Shown here: in pieces, positions 52,691 through 62,110 of the stretch | How the letters are laid out: each line of letters begins with the position of its first letter | How positions within the stretch are numbered: position 1 is the stretch's first letter | Assembly (NCBI GenBank): GCA_024234675.1 | Contig: JACKNU010000008.1 | Coordinates: 49,291 to 113,290 of the forward strand | Direction of reading: 5' to 3' | DNA from: Pseudomonadales bacterium | Lineage (GTDB): Bacteria; Pseudomonadota; Gammaproteobacteria; Pseudomonadales; Halieaceae | Length of the DNA: 64,000 bases | Position numbers and translations under genes: made by a program | Notes under the pieces: model-generated | Database searches by the model: none | Told to the model about the DNA's origin: nothing | Seen by the model: only the letters and a program-made list of their open reading frames with translations

Positions 52691-55365
52691 GTATCAATTC
52701 CATACCCACCCTGATAGATGACCTCGCCAGCGACCGCCAGGAATGGACCGAGGCGCTGGATAATATTCGCCGGGAGTACGGCGAAAATGGCGTGCGCGAC
52801 ATCCTGCGGGCCCTGCAGAACCATGTGCTGGGGTCGGGCATCATCCTCAGCGAGGCCACCCTCAACACGCCCTATATCAACACCATACCGGTGTCGGAAC
52901 AGCCGCCCTACCCCGGCGACATCGCGCTGGAGAAAAAGATCGAAAACATCGTGCGCTGGAACGCCATGGCCATGGTGTTGCGTGGCCAGGACGCCGGCAC
53001 CGGGGTGGGCGGCCATATCGCGACCTACGCCTCCGCCGCCACCATGCTGGAGGTGGGTTTCCAGCACTTTTTCCGCGCCCGCAGCGAAGACTATGGCGGC
53101 GACATGATCATGCCCCAGCCCCACGCCGCGCCCGGCATCTACGCCCGGGCGTTCGTCGAGGGCCGCTTGAGCGAGGAGCAGTTGCGCAATTTCCGGCGGG
53201 AACTGCAGCCCGGCGGCGGCCTGTGCTCCTACCCCCACCCGCGCTCCATGCCGGATTTCTGGCAGCTGCCCAATGCCTCCATGGGCCTGTCCACCCCCTC
53301 GGCCATCTACCAGGCGCGGTTCGCCAAGTACCTGGAGAACCGCGGTCTCAAGCCGCGCAGCGGCGGCAAGTTCTGGTGCTTCATAGGCGATGGCGAATCC
53401 GACGAGCCGGAAGTGCTGGGTACCATCAACATCGCCGCCCGGGAGCAGCTGGACAACCTGGTGCTGGTGGTCAACTGCAACCTGCAGCGCCTCGACGGCC
53501 CGGTGCGGGGCAACGGCAAGATTATCCAGGAACTGGAGCGCTCGTTCCGCGGCGCCGACTGGAACGTGATCAAGGTGATCTGGGGCAGCGGCTGGGACGG
53601 CCTGCTGGCCATGGATGCCAGGGGCATACTGCGCAAGCGCATGGAGGACTGCGTGGACGGCGATTACCAGCGCTACTCGATCATGCCCGGCAACGAGCAG
53701 CGGGAGCACTGGGTGCACGGCGACCCGGAGCTGGAGCGCATGATGAACGCCCTCACCGACGAGGAAGTCATGCAGATCAAGCGCGGCGGCCAGGACCCGA
53801 AAAAAGTGTACGCCGCCTTTGCCCGGGCCAGCGAAAACTCCGGCAAACCCACCGTCATCCTGGTGAAGACCGTCAAGGGCGACGGCATGGGCGCGGCGGC
53901 CCAGGGCCGCAACAACGCCCACCAGAAAAAAGACCTGAACGCCGAGGAGCGCATCGCCTGCGCCCGCGCCTACGGTATTCCCCTGGACGACGCGGCCATC
54001 GTGCGCGCCGAGTTCTACCGGCCGCCGCATGACAGCGAGGAAATGCGCTACCTGCAGGCGCGGCGGCAGCACCTGGGGGGCTACCTGCCCCGGCGCGAAG
54101 TACAGTGCCCCACCCTGACGACACCGCCGCTGTCCCTGTTCCAGAGCGCCGTGGACGGTTCCGGGGAGCGCCCGGTGTCAACCACCATGGCGATGGTGCG
54201 CATGCTGGCGCAGCTCATGAAAGACGAGACCATAGGCGACTACGTGGTGCCCATCGTGCCCGACGAGGCGCGCACGTTCGGCATGGACGCCCTGTTCAAG
54301 GTCGCCGGCATCTACTCGCCGGCGGGTCAAAACTACACCCCGGTGGACGCCGATTCCCTGATGTCCTATCGCGAGGCCATCGATGGCCAGATCCTGCAGG
54401 AGGGCATCTGCGAAACCGGTGCCCTGGCCTCCTTCCTGGCGGCGGGCTCGGCCTACGCAGTACACGGCGTCCCCACCATACCCTTTTACATCTTCTACTC
54501 CATGTTCGGGTTCCAGCGCGTGGGGGACATGATCTGGGCCTGCGCCGACATGATGGCCCGGGGCTTCCTGCTGGGGGGCACCGCGGGCCGCACCACCCTC
54601 AATGGCGAGGGCCTGCAGCACGAGGACGGCCACTCCCATGTGCTCGCCAGCACCGTGCCCAACATCAAGAGCTACGACCCGGCCTTCGCCTATGAACTGG
54701 CCGTGATCGTGCGCGACGGCATCCGCCGCATGTACCAGCGGGGCGAGAATATCTTCTACTACATCACGCTCTACAACGAGAATTACCCCATGCCACCGAT
54801 GCCGAAGGGCGACGAGGTGACCGCCGGCATCATCAAGGGCGCCTATTGCTGGCAGCCGCGAGCGGGCGCGGGGGAACACATCGAGCTGCTGGCCAGCGGT
54901 GCCATGATGCGCCAGGCCCTGGACGCCGCGCAGCAGTTGCAAGCGCTGGGTTATGCCCCCGCCATCTGGAGCGTGACCAGCTATGTGGAGCTGGCCCGGG
55001 AGGCCGAGCAGTGCGAGCGCGAAGCCCGCCTGCACCCCCTGCAGCCGCGTCGGGTTCCCTATGTGGAATCCCTCTTTGCCCACTGCCAGGGCCCGGTGAT
55101 CGCCGTCACGGATTACATCAAGGCACTGCCGGGCAGCATCGCCCGCTGGATGCCGGCCTCCTACACGGTGCTGGGTACCGACGGTTTTGGCCTCAGCGAA
55201 TCCCGCGAGGACTTGCGCGATCACTTCGAGGTGAGCGCGACCCATATCGTGCACACGGCGCTGGTGGCGCTGTACCGCGCGGGGCGCATCGGCGAGCAGC
55301 AGTTGCAGGCGCAGCTGGCGCCGCTGGGAATCGATGCCGGCAAGGGCGATCCGGCGGCGCGCTGA
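52687..55365 (+). CDS. aceE: pyruvate dehydrogenase E1 component, homodimeric type
   Basis: An 892-residue ThDP enzyme that decarboxylates pyruvate and acetylates the E2 lipoyl domain. The ThDP motif GDGESDEPE...NCNLQRLDGPV is present near residues 237-285, and GRNNAHQKK corresponds to the active-site histidine loop of E. coli AceE (887 residues). The C-terminal transketolase domain ends in TDGFGLSESREDLRDHFEV. No aceF or lpd gene adjoins it, so it either works with an E2 encoded elsewhere or is a second copy. ATGA overlap with the hydrolase gene. Confidence 0.93.
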   Translation: MSINSIPTLIDDLASDRQEWTEALDNIRREYGENGVRDILRALQNHVLGSGIILSEATLNTPYINTIPVSEQPPYPGDIALEKKIENIVRWNAMAMVLRGQDAGTGVGGHIATYASAATMLEVGFQHFFRARSEDYGGDMIMPQPHAAPGIYARAFVEGRLSEEQLRNFRRELQPGGGLCSYPHPRSMPDFWQLPNASMGLSTPSAIYQARFAKYLENRGLKPRSGGKFWCFIGDGESDEPEVLGTINIAAREQLDNLVLVVNCNLQRLDGPVRGNGKIIQELERSFRGADWNVIKVIWGSGWDGLLAMDARGILRKRMEDCVDGDYQRYSIMPGNEQREHWVHGDPELERMMNALTDEEVMQIKRGGQDPKKVYAAFARASENSGKPTVILVKTVKGDGMGAAAQGRNNAHQKKDLNAEERIACARAYGIPLDDAAIVRAEFYRPPHDSEEMRYLQARRQHLGGYLPRREVQCPTLTTPPLSLFQSAVDGSGERPVSTTMAMVRMLAQLMKDETIGDYVVPIVPDEARTFGMDALFKVAGIYSPAGQNYTPVDADSLMSYREAIDGQILQEGICETGALASFLAAGSAYAVHGVPTIPFYIFYSMFGFQRVGDMIWACADMMARGFLLGGTAGRTTLNGEGLQHEDGHSHVLASTVPNIKSYDPAFAYELAVIVRDGIRRMYQRGENIFYYITLYNENYPMPPMPKGDEVTAGIIKGAYCWQPRAGAGEHIELLASGAMMRQALDAAQQLQALGYAPAIWSVTSYVELAREAEQCEREARLHPLQPRRVPYVESLFAHCQGPVIAVTDYIKALPGSIARWMPASYTVLGTDGFGLSESREDLRDHFEVSATHIVHTALVALYRAGRIGEQQLQAQLAPLGIDAGKGDPAAR

Positions 55366-55449
55366 AAACCTGCTGCGGGACCAGCGCCGCCGAGTGTGCT
55401 GGAATATTTTTGCCAATCCGGTACAGAGAAACGCATACTTCATGCAATT

Positions 55450-55479
55450 TTGACTAATATAAGGGGCTAATTCAGATAA
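55450..55479 (+). promoter_or_regulatory. possible promoter of the oxidoreductase gene
   Basis: TTGACT (55450-55455), an 18-base spacer and AGATAA (55474-55479) lie in an AT-rich patch about 55 bases before the ATG at 55534. The -35 is good, the -10 weak. Confidence 0.35.
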
Positions 55480-55533
55480 CTGTTTCCCTGCATCTGAGCC
55501 ACACTTACCCGTCTGACAATAAAGGTGACAGCG

Positions 55534-58500
55534 ATGGGCAAGGATCAATCGACAGCAATCCATAAGGTCTCCCTGGATGACAAGTACGCCCTGGACTCCG
55601 CCCGGGCCTACATGACGGGCATCGAGGCGCTGGCGCGCCTGCCGATGCTGCAGCACCAGCGGGACCAGCGGCGGGGCCTGAATACCGCCGCTTTCATCTC
55701 GGGCTACCGCGGCTCTCCGGTGGGCGGCGTTGACCAGGCCATGTGGAAGGCCAGGCCCTGGCTGGAAAAACACAGCGTCCATTTCCAGCCCGGGGTCAAC
55801 GAGGACCTCGCGGCTACCGCCGTCTGGGGCAGCCAGCAGACCAACCTGTTCCGCGGCGCCCGCTACGACGGCGTGTTCGGCATGTGGTATGGCAAGGGCC
55901 CGGGCGTGGATCGCAGTATGGACGTCATCAAGCACGCCAACGCCTTCGGCACCTCGCGGTACGGTGGCGTGCTGGCCGTGGCCGGTGACGACCACGCCTG
56001 CAAGTCATCCACCCTGCCCCATCAGTCCGAACACATGTTTATCGGCGCCTCGGTGCCGGTGCTCAGTCCGGCCAATGTGCAGGAGGTGCTGGACCTGGGC
56101 ATCTATGGCTGGGAACTGTCCCGCTACTGCGGCTGCTGGGTGGCCATGAAGGCCATTACCGAAAACATGGACTCGGCCATTTCCGCCGACATCGACCCCG
56201 CCCGGATCGAAATCGTGACGCCGACCGACTTCGAACTGCCCCCCGGCGGTGTGCACGCCCGCTGGCCCGACAAGTCGCTGGAGCAGGAACTGCGCCTGAA
56301 CAAGTACAAGATCTATGCGGCGCGGGAGTTCGCCCGGGTCAACGGCCTCAACCGCATCGTCATCGACAGCCCCCGGGCCCGCTTCGGCATCATCACCACC
56401 GGCAAGGCCTACCTGGATGTCATGCAGGCCCTCGAGGATATGGGTATTACCGAGGCGGTGGCGGCGGAGATCGGCCTGCGGGTCTACAAGGTGGGCATGC
56501 CCTGGCCGCTGGAACCGCGCACCACCCACGATTTCGCCGAGGGCCTGGAAGAGATCCTGGTGGTAGAGGAAAAACGCTCCATCATCGAGGACCAGCTTAC
56601 CGGCCAGCTTTACAACTACCCGGTTGCCGCGCGTCCGCGGGTGTTTGGCGAGTTCGATGAAAACGGCCGCGACCTGCTGCCCAACCTCGCCGAGTTGACC
56701 CCGGCGATGGTGGCCCTGGCCATCGCCAGCCGCATCCGCCGCTTTTACAGCTCGCCGACCATGGACGAGCGGATTCGCTGGATTGAGCAGAAAGAAGTAT
56801 CCCTGGCGCAACCGCGCGAGACCATCGAGCGGGTGCCCCACTTCTGCTCAGGCTGCCCCCACAACACCTCCACCCGGGTGCCCGAAGGCAGCCACGCCCT
56901 GGGGGGCATAGGCTGTCACTACATGGCCACCTGGATGCCGGACCGGGACACCGACACGTTCACCCAGATGGGCGGCGAGGGGGCCACCTGGATAGGCCAG
57001 GCGCCCTTCACCGACACCAAACACGTGTTCCAGAACCTGGGGGACGGCACCTACTTTCACTCCGGTATCCTGGCGATACGCGCGGCGGTGTCCGCCGGCG
57101 TCAATATCACCTACAAGATTCTCTACAACGACGCGGTGGCCATGACCGGCGGCCAGCCCATAGACGGCACCCTGAATGTCGAGGACCTGATCTACCAGTT
57201 GCGTGGGGAGCGGGTGCGGCGCATCGCGCTGGTGAGCGACGACCCCGATCGCTGGCGCGGTCGTTTTGCCGGTGTGCCGGGCTATAGCTTGCATCACCGG
57301 GATGAGTTGGATGCGCTGCAAAAGGAGCTGCGCGAATTCGAGGGCACCTCGGTTATCGTCTACCAGCAGACCTGCGCGGCGGAAAAACGCCGGCGCCGCA
57401 AGAAGGGCATCCTGGAGGATCCCGCCAAACGCCTGTTTATCAACGCCGCCGTGTGCGAGGGCTGCGGTGACTGCAGCATCAAGTCCAACTGCCTGTCGGT
57501 ATTGCCCAAGGAGACCGCGCTGGGGCGCAAACGCCAGATCGACCAGAGCAGCTGCAACAAGGACTACAGCTGCGCCAATGGCTTCTGCCCCAGTTTCGTG
57601 ACCGTCATAGGTGGTGAGCTGAAAAAGCCCTCCGTAGGCATGCACAGTATTGATGGGCTGTTCAAGCCCCTGCCCGAACCCACCCTGCCCTCCCTGGAGC
57701 GGCCCTGGAATACTGTGGTCACCGGCATCGGTGGCACCGGGGTGCTGACCATTACCGCCCTGGTAGCCATGGCGGCGCATATCGAGGGCAAGGGTTGCGC
57801 CACCCTGAACCAGACCGGGCTGGCGCAAAAATTCGGCGCGGTGGTGAGTCATGTGCGGGTCAGCCAGCACCAGCAGGACATCAAGGCGGTGCGCATCCCC
57901 GCGGGTGAAGCCGACCTGTTGCTGGGCGCCGACCTGGTCGTCACCACCACCTACGATGCCCTCGGCAAGGCCTCCCAGGGCCGCACCCACGCAGTAGTCA
58001 ACGAAGCGGAAGTTCCCACCGCGGCCTTTATCCTGGACCCGGACGCCCGTTTCCCCAGGGCTTCCATGAAGGCAAAGATCGAGGCGGAAGTCGGCGCCGC
58101 GGGCTGCCATTTCCTCGACGCCACCCGGGTGGCGACGGCCCTGCTGGGCGATTCGATCGCCTGCAACCTGTTCCTGCTGGGATACGCCTGGCAACGCGGC
58201 CTGGTGCCCGTAGCCGCCGCGTCGCTGGAAGAGGCGATAGCGTTGAACGGCGTGGCAGTGGATTTCAACAAGCTGGCTTTCCTGTGGGGCCGCCGTTACG
58301 CCGAGCAGCCCGAGACCGTGTTGTCGCTGCTGGCCAGCGAGGAGAGCCAACCGGTACCGGCCACCCTGGACGAGGTGATAGAGGACCGCTGCAGGCGTCT
58401 GACTGAATACCAGGATGCCCACTATGCCGCGCGCTACCGGGACTACGTGGCAAGCGTGCGCCGGGCGGACAGCAGGGTCGGCGATGCCGACTCCCTGACG

Positions 58501-59043
58501 CTCGCCGTGGCGCGCAACCTGTTCAAGCTGATGGCCTTCAAGGATGAGTACGAGGTCGCGCGGCTGTACACCGACGGCAGCTTCCAGCGCCAGCTCGAAG
58601 CCCAATTCGAGGGCGACTTCGAACTGCGGTTCAACCTGGCGCCGCCCCTGTTCAGCAAGCGCGACTCGAATACCGGGCAGCTGATCAAACAGGAGTTCGG
58701 CCCCTGGATGATGAGGGCCTTCGGCGGGCTGGCAAAGCTGCGCTTCCTGCGCGGCACCGCGCTGGACATTTTCGGGCGCACCGCCGAGCGGCGCCGGGAG
58801 CGCGCCGATATCGATGACTATCGCCAGTTGGTAGACTCGCTGTTGCCGAAACTGACAGAGCAGAACTACCCGGTCGCCCTGCAACTGGCGAAACTGGCGG
58901 GCAAGCTGCGCGGCTACGGCCATGTGAAGGATCGCAACCGCGAGCTGCTGGCCCTGCAGCGGGCGGAACTGCTGCAGCGCTTCCGGGGTGAGCCACCAGC
59001 TGCTGCCGTAAACATCGTCGGGGCCGCGCAAAGAGCGAGCTGA
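55534..59043 (+). CDS. fused indolepyruvate ferredoxin oxidoreductase family protein
   Basis: An 1169-residue 2-oxoacid:acceptor oxidoreductase in which alpha/ThDP, ferredoxin-like and gamma domains are one chain. Seen: pyrimidine-binding part GYRGSPVGGVDQAMW; HFCSGCPHNTSTRVPEGSHALGGIGCHYM and a ThDP-like GEGATWIGQ; cluster cysteines CEGCGDCSIKSNC; and the gamma domain beginning GIGGTGVLTI with FGAVVSHVR. Relatives oxidise aryl- or branched-chain pyruvates to acyl-CoA. In aerobes the electron acceptor and substrate are unclear. AAAGGTG precedes the ATG. Read-through from aceE is possible (168-base gap). Confidence 0.9.
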   Translation: MGKDQSTAIHKVSLDDKYALDSARAYMTGIEALARLPMLQHQRDQRRGLNTAAFISGYRGSPVGGVDQAMWKARPWLEKHSVHFQPGVNEDLAATAVWGSQQTNLFRGARYDGVFGMWYGKGPGVDRSMDVIKHANAFGTSRYGGVLAVAGDDHACKSSTLPHQSEHMFIGASVPVLSPANVQEVLDLGIYGWELSRYCGCWVAMKAITENMDSAISADIDPARIEIVTPTDFELPPGGVHARWPDKSLEQELRLNKYKIYAAREFARVNGLNRIVIDSPRARFGIITTGKAYLDVMQALEDMGITEAVAAEIGLRVYKVGMPWPLEPRTTHDFAEGLEEILVVEEKRSIIEDQLTGQLYNYPVAARPRVFGEFDENGRDLLPNLAELTPAMVALAIASRIRRFYSSPTMDERIRWIEQKEVSLAQPRETIERVPHFCSGCPHNTSTRVPEGSHALGGIGCHYMATWMPDRDTDTFTQMGGEGATWIGQAPFTDTKHVFQNLGDGTYFHSGILAIRAAVSAGVNITYKILYNDAVAMTGGQPIDGTLNVEDLIYQLRGERVRRIALVSDDPDRWRGRFAGVPGYSLHHRDELDALQKELREFEGTSVIVYQQTCAAEKRRRRKKGILEDPAKRLFINAAVCEGCGDCSIKSNCLSVLPKETALGRKRQIDQSSCNKDYSCANGFCPSFVTVIGGELKKPSVGMHSIDGLFKPLPEPTLPSLERPWNTVVTGIGGTGVLTITALVAMAAHIEGKGCATLNQTGLAQKFGAVVSHVRVSQHQQDIKAVRIPAGEADLLLGADLVVTTTYDALGKASQGRTHAVVNEAEVPTAAFILDPDARFPRASMKAKIEAEVGAAGCHFLDATRVATALLGDSIACNLFLLGYAWQRGLVPVAAASLEEAIALNGVAVDFNKLAFLWGRRYAEQPETVLSLLASEESQPVPATLDEVIEDRCRRLTEYQDAHYAARYRDYVASVRRADSRVGDADSLTLAVARNLFKLMAFKDEYEVARLYTDGSFQRQLEAQFEGDFELRFNLAPPLFSKRDSNTGQLIKQEFGPWMMRAFGGLAKLRFLRGTALDIFGRTAERRRERADIDDYRQLVDSLLPKLTEQNYPVALQLAKLAGKLRGYGHVKDRNRELLALQRAELLQRFRGEPPAAAVNIVGAAQRAS

Positions 59044-59054
59044 CCGACACTGGC

Positions 59055-59083
59055 AGGGGGCGGCATTTGCCGGACTGCCCCCT
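59055..59083 (+). terminator. stem-loop after the oxidoreductase gene
   Basis: AGGGGGC / GCCCCCT, a 7-bp stem around a 15-base loop containing a smaller GGC/GCC stem, begins 12 bases after the stop. No T-tract follows, so termination strength is doubtful. Confidence 0.35.
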
Positions 59084-59188
59084 ACCAGGGCGCCTGCGCA
59101 TCGCCGTACGCCAGCACCAAAAAAAGGCCGCGATCGGGTGTATGCCCGGGTATGGTATGGTCCACGGAGATCAGAAAGGGAAACCACA

Positions 59189-60217
59189 TTGAAAGCACTG
59201 GTTAAAAAAGAAGCCCGCCCCGGCCTGTGGCTGGAGGACGTTCCGGAGCCGTCCATGGGTATCAACGACGTAATGATCAAGGTGCTGCGCACCGCGATCT
59301 GCGGCACGGATATGCACATCTACAACTGGGATGCCTGGGCGCAGAAGACCATTCCCGTACCGATGGTGGTAGGCCACGAGTTCGTCGGCGAGATCGTCAA
59401 GGTGGGCTCCAACGTGAACGATTTCCGCCCGGGCCAGATCGTCTCCGGCGAGGGCCACGTGGTCTGCGGTCGCTGCCGCAACTGCCTGGCGGGACGCCGC
59501 CACCTGTGCGCTTTTACCAGCGGCATAGGCGTGGACCGCCCCGGCGCCTTCGCGCAGTATGTGGTGCTGCCCATGTCCAATGTGTGGGAGCACTCCGAGG
59601 GCATAGAGCTGGACGTGGCCGCCCTGTTCGACCCCTTTGGCAACGCGGTACACACCGCCCTGCAGTGGCCCCTGCTGGGGGAGGACGTGCTCATCACCGG
59701 CGCCGGTCCCATCGGTGCCATGGCCGCGGCGGTGTGCAAGCACGCAGGCGCGCGCAACGTGGTGATCACCGATGTGATCGATGCGCGCCTGGCCCGCGCG
59801 AAAACCCTGGGCGCCACCCGCACCGTGAACGTTACCCGGGAGAACCTGGCGGACGTGCAGCGGGAGCTGTACATGACCGAGGGCTTCGACGTGGGCCTGG
59901 AGATGTCGGGCAACCCCCGGGCCTTCAACGACCTGCTGGCCAATATGTGCCACGGCGGCAAGGTATCCATTCTGGGGATTCCCAGCGACAACACCGCCAT
60001 CGACTGGAACACCGTGATCTTCAATATGCTGACCCTGAAGGGCATCTACGGCCGCGAGATGTACGAGACCTGGTACAAGATGTCGGTGATGATCGACTCC
60101 GGGCTGGATATCTCGCCGGTCATCACCCACCGCCTGCCGTACACCGAGTTCCAGCAGGGCTTTGACGTGATGAGCAGCGGCGAGGCCAGCAAGGTGGTAT
60201 TGAACTGGGATGTGTAG
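59189..60217 (+). CDS. tdh: L-threonine 3-dehydrogenase
   Basis: A 342-residue zinc enzyme converting threonine to 2-amino-3-ketobutyrate with NAD. Residues match E. coli Tdh in place: Cys38, Thr40, His43, His63, Glu64, and structural-zinc Cys93/96/99/107. GAGPIGAMAA is the NAD loop. The start is TTG at 59189 (AAAGGGA upstream), giving the family N-terminus KALVKKEARPGLWLEDVP. It forms the threonine-to-glycine pathway with kbl downstream. Confidence 0.97.
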   Translation: MKALVKKEARPGLWLEDVPEPSMGINDVMIKVLRTAICGTDMHIYNWDAWAQKTIPVPMVVGHEFVGEIVKVGSNVNDFRPGQIVSGEGHVVCGRCRNCLAGRRHLCAFTSGIGVDRPGAFAQYVVLPMSNVWEHSEGIELDVAALFDPFGNAVHTALQWPLLGEDVLITGAGPIGAMAAAVCKHAGARNVVITDVIDARLARAKTLGATRTVNVTRENLADVQRELYMTEGFDVGLEMSGNPRAFNDLLANMCHGGKVSILGIPSDNTAIDWNTVIFNMLTLKGIYGREMYETWYKMSVMIDSGLDISPVITHRLPYTEFQQGFDVMSSGEASKVVLNWDV

Positions 60218-60236
60218 CCGGGACCCGGCCGCTGCA

Positions 60237-60372
60237 GGGTCGAATGCATTCGACCCGGAAAGCGCGGCACGCATCGCTATCGCGGCCGAATGAATTCGGC
60301 CCTACAGGGGAGATGCGTGGGGGTGGCCGAATAAATTCGGCCCTACAGGCGTAGGGTCGAATTCATTCGACC
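60237..60372. repeat. four palindromic repeats between tdh and kbl
   Basis: Four 18-base inverted repeats of the form GG(T/C)CGAAT-NN-ATTCG(A/G)CC: 60238-60255 (GGTCGAATGCATTCGACC), 60284-60301, 60325-60342 and 60355-60372. Copies 2 and 3 are followed by CTACAGG, while copy 4 is preceded by GTAGG, so it is inverted relative to them. Where the third base changes from T to C, its partner changes from A to G, keeping the pairing. They are related to the 45.0-kb elements and would form hairpins in the tdh-kbl transcript. Confidence 0.88.
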
Positions 60373-60403
60373 AGGGTTTACCGCAACAACACGGAGCCAA
60401 AAA

Positions 60404-61588
60404 ATGTACGATCGCTTCCAGGAGCACATGGCCAGCGAACTGGCCGCCATCGAGGACGCCGGCCTCAGCAAACACGAGCGCCTGATTACCACGCCCCAGG
60501 GCGCCCACGTGGGCGTGAGCAATGGGCGCGAGGTGCTCAACCTCTGCGCCAACAACTACCTGGGCCTGGCCCAGCACCCGGCGGTCAACGCCGCGGCGGC
60601 GCGGGGCCTGCAGGACTGGGGCTACGGCATGGCCTCGGTGCGCTTTATCTGCGGCACCCAGACCCTGCACAAGCAACTGGAAAGCGCGCTCAGCGCGTTC
60701 CTTGGCACCGAGGACACCATCCTCTACCCCTCCTGCTTCGACGCCAACGGCGGCCTGTTCGAAACCCTGCTGGGCGAGCAGGACGCGGTGATCTCCGACG
60801 AGCTGAACCACGCCAGCATCATCGACGGTATCCGCCTGAGCAAGGCCCGGCGCTTTCGCTATCGCAACAACGACATGGCCGACCTGGAGGCGCAGCTCAG
60901 GGCGGCCGATGCCGCAGGCGCGCGCTTCAAGCTGATCAGCACCGACGGCGTGTTTTCCATGGACGGCTACATCGCCCGCCTGGACGAGATCTGCGACCTG
61001 GCGGACCGCTACCATGCCCTGGTGCATTTCGACGACTGTCACGCCACCGGTTTTCTGGGGGCCGGTGGCAAGGGAACCCACGAGCTGCGCGGCTGCATGG
61101 ACCGGGTGGATATCATCACTGGCACCCTGGGCAAGGCACTGGGCGGTGCCAGTGGCGGCTACACCGCTGCCAGGCAGGAAATTGTCGACCTGCTGCGCCA
61201 GCGCTCGCGCCCCTACCTGTTCTCCAATACTGTGGCGCCGCCGGTGGTGGCCGGCGCTATCCGCGCGATCGAGCTGGTGGACGAGGAACCGCAGCTGCGC
61301 CAGCGCCTGCAGCACAATACCCAGCGCTTCCGCCGGGGGCTGGAACAGCTGGGCTTCGAGCTGCTGCCGGGAGAGCACCCCATCGTGCCGGTGATGCTGC
61401 ACGACGCCGCGCTGGCGGCCCGCTTCGCCGAAGCCATGCTGAGCCAGGGAGTGTATGTGGTGGCGTTCTCGTTCCCGGTGGTACCCAAGGGCAGGGCGCG
61501 CATCCGCACCCAGATGTCCGCGGCGCTGAGCGACGACGATATCGACTTTGCCCTGCAGGCCTTCGCCCGGGCTAAGGCCGGCGGATAA
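60404..61588 (+). CDS. kbl: glycine C-acetyltransferase
   Basis: A 394-residue PLP enzyme cleaving 2-amino-3-ketobutyrate with CoA to glycine and acetyl-CoA. PLP lysine Lys244 (GTLGKALGG) is at the same position as in E. coli Kbl; HFDDCHATGFLG and SNTVAPPV are further family motifs. CGGAG stands nine bases before the ATG. It acts on the product of tdh, from which four palindromes separate it. Its last 17 bases overlap the end of the minus-strand nuclease homologue. Confidence 0.97.
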   Translation: MYDRFQEHMASELAAIEDAGLSKHERLITTPQGAHVGVSNGREVLNLCANNYLGLAQHPAVNAAAARGLQDWGYGMASVRFICGTQTLHKQLESALSAFLGTEDTILYPSCFDANGGLFETLLGEQDAVISDELNHASIIDGIRLSKARRFRYRNNDMADLEAQLRAADAAGARFKLISTDGVFSMDGYIARLDEICDLADRYHALVHFDDCHATGFLGAGGKGTHELRGCMDRVDIITGTLGKALGGASGGYTAARQEIVDLLRQRSRPYLFSNTVAPPVVAGAIRAIELVDEEPQLRQRLQHNTQRFRRGLEQLGFELLPGEHPIVPVMLHDAALAARFAEAMLSQGVYVVAFSFPVVPKGRARIRTQMSAALSDDDIDFALQAFARAKAGG

Positions 61589-62066
61589 TATTGTCCACCG
61601 GGGTGCCCCACACTCCCAGCTGTCGCGAGCGGGCGATTTTCTCCAGGGTCTGGTACTCGATGGACGCATCCGGCAGGGCCACGGCCCAGCCCCGCTCCAG
61701 CAGGTAGGCACTCAGGTCCTCGCCCTCGCTGAAGTGCGAGGCGTTCACGCGGCACCAGCCCACCAGGCTGCCATCACTGTTGGTGGCGATGATTTCGCAG
61801 CGCACGAAGCCGGATATCCTGAAGTCCAGGGCGATGGCCGCGCGCGTCCCGCAAAATGGCGGCAGCTTGTTACTGCTACAGGTATTGCCGATCTGTGGAA
61901 TATGGATACCGTACAAATGGACGGTTTTACCGCTGATACGCAGCGACCCGTCCTCGTTGACCCTGGCGGAGCTGGAGATCTCCCGGGCCAGGGCTGCGGG
62001 CCCGCCACAGCACAGCAGCACGGTCAGGGCCGCAACCCCCAAAACGGCTGAACAGCGGCGTCTCAT
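61572..62066 (-). CDS. thermonuclease-family protein, active site lost
   Basis: A 164-residue exported SNase-fold protein with a signal peptide (residues 1-27, LLCCGGPAALA). By alignment with the active homologue at 10383, the catalytic Arg/Asp/Glu become His50/His55/Gln58 (VHLYGIHIPQ) and the second Arg is lost (NSDGSLVG). Three cysteines lie in the mature part. It is therefore probably not a nuclease; such degenerate SNase proteins may bind nucleic acid or serve structural roles. Its 3' end overlaps kbl. Confidence 0.82.
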   Translation of the reverse strand: MRRRCSAVLGVAALTVLLCCGGPAALAREISSSARVNEDGSLRISGKTVHLYGIHIPQIGNTCSSNKLPPFCGTRAAIALDFRISGFVRCEIIATNSDGSLVGWCRVNASHFSEGEDLSAYLLERGWAVALPDASIEYQTLEKIARSRQLGVWGTPVDNIIRRP

Positions 62067-62110
62067 CCGTCACCTCGCACCGTCATTGCGCTCGCCGGGG
62101 GGCGCAGTAA

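Noticed and set aside
56848..59319. An 823-codon minus-strand open frame
   Set aside because: Antisense to the indolepyruvate oxidoreductase gene, whose motifs are clear; the open frame reflects high GC.
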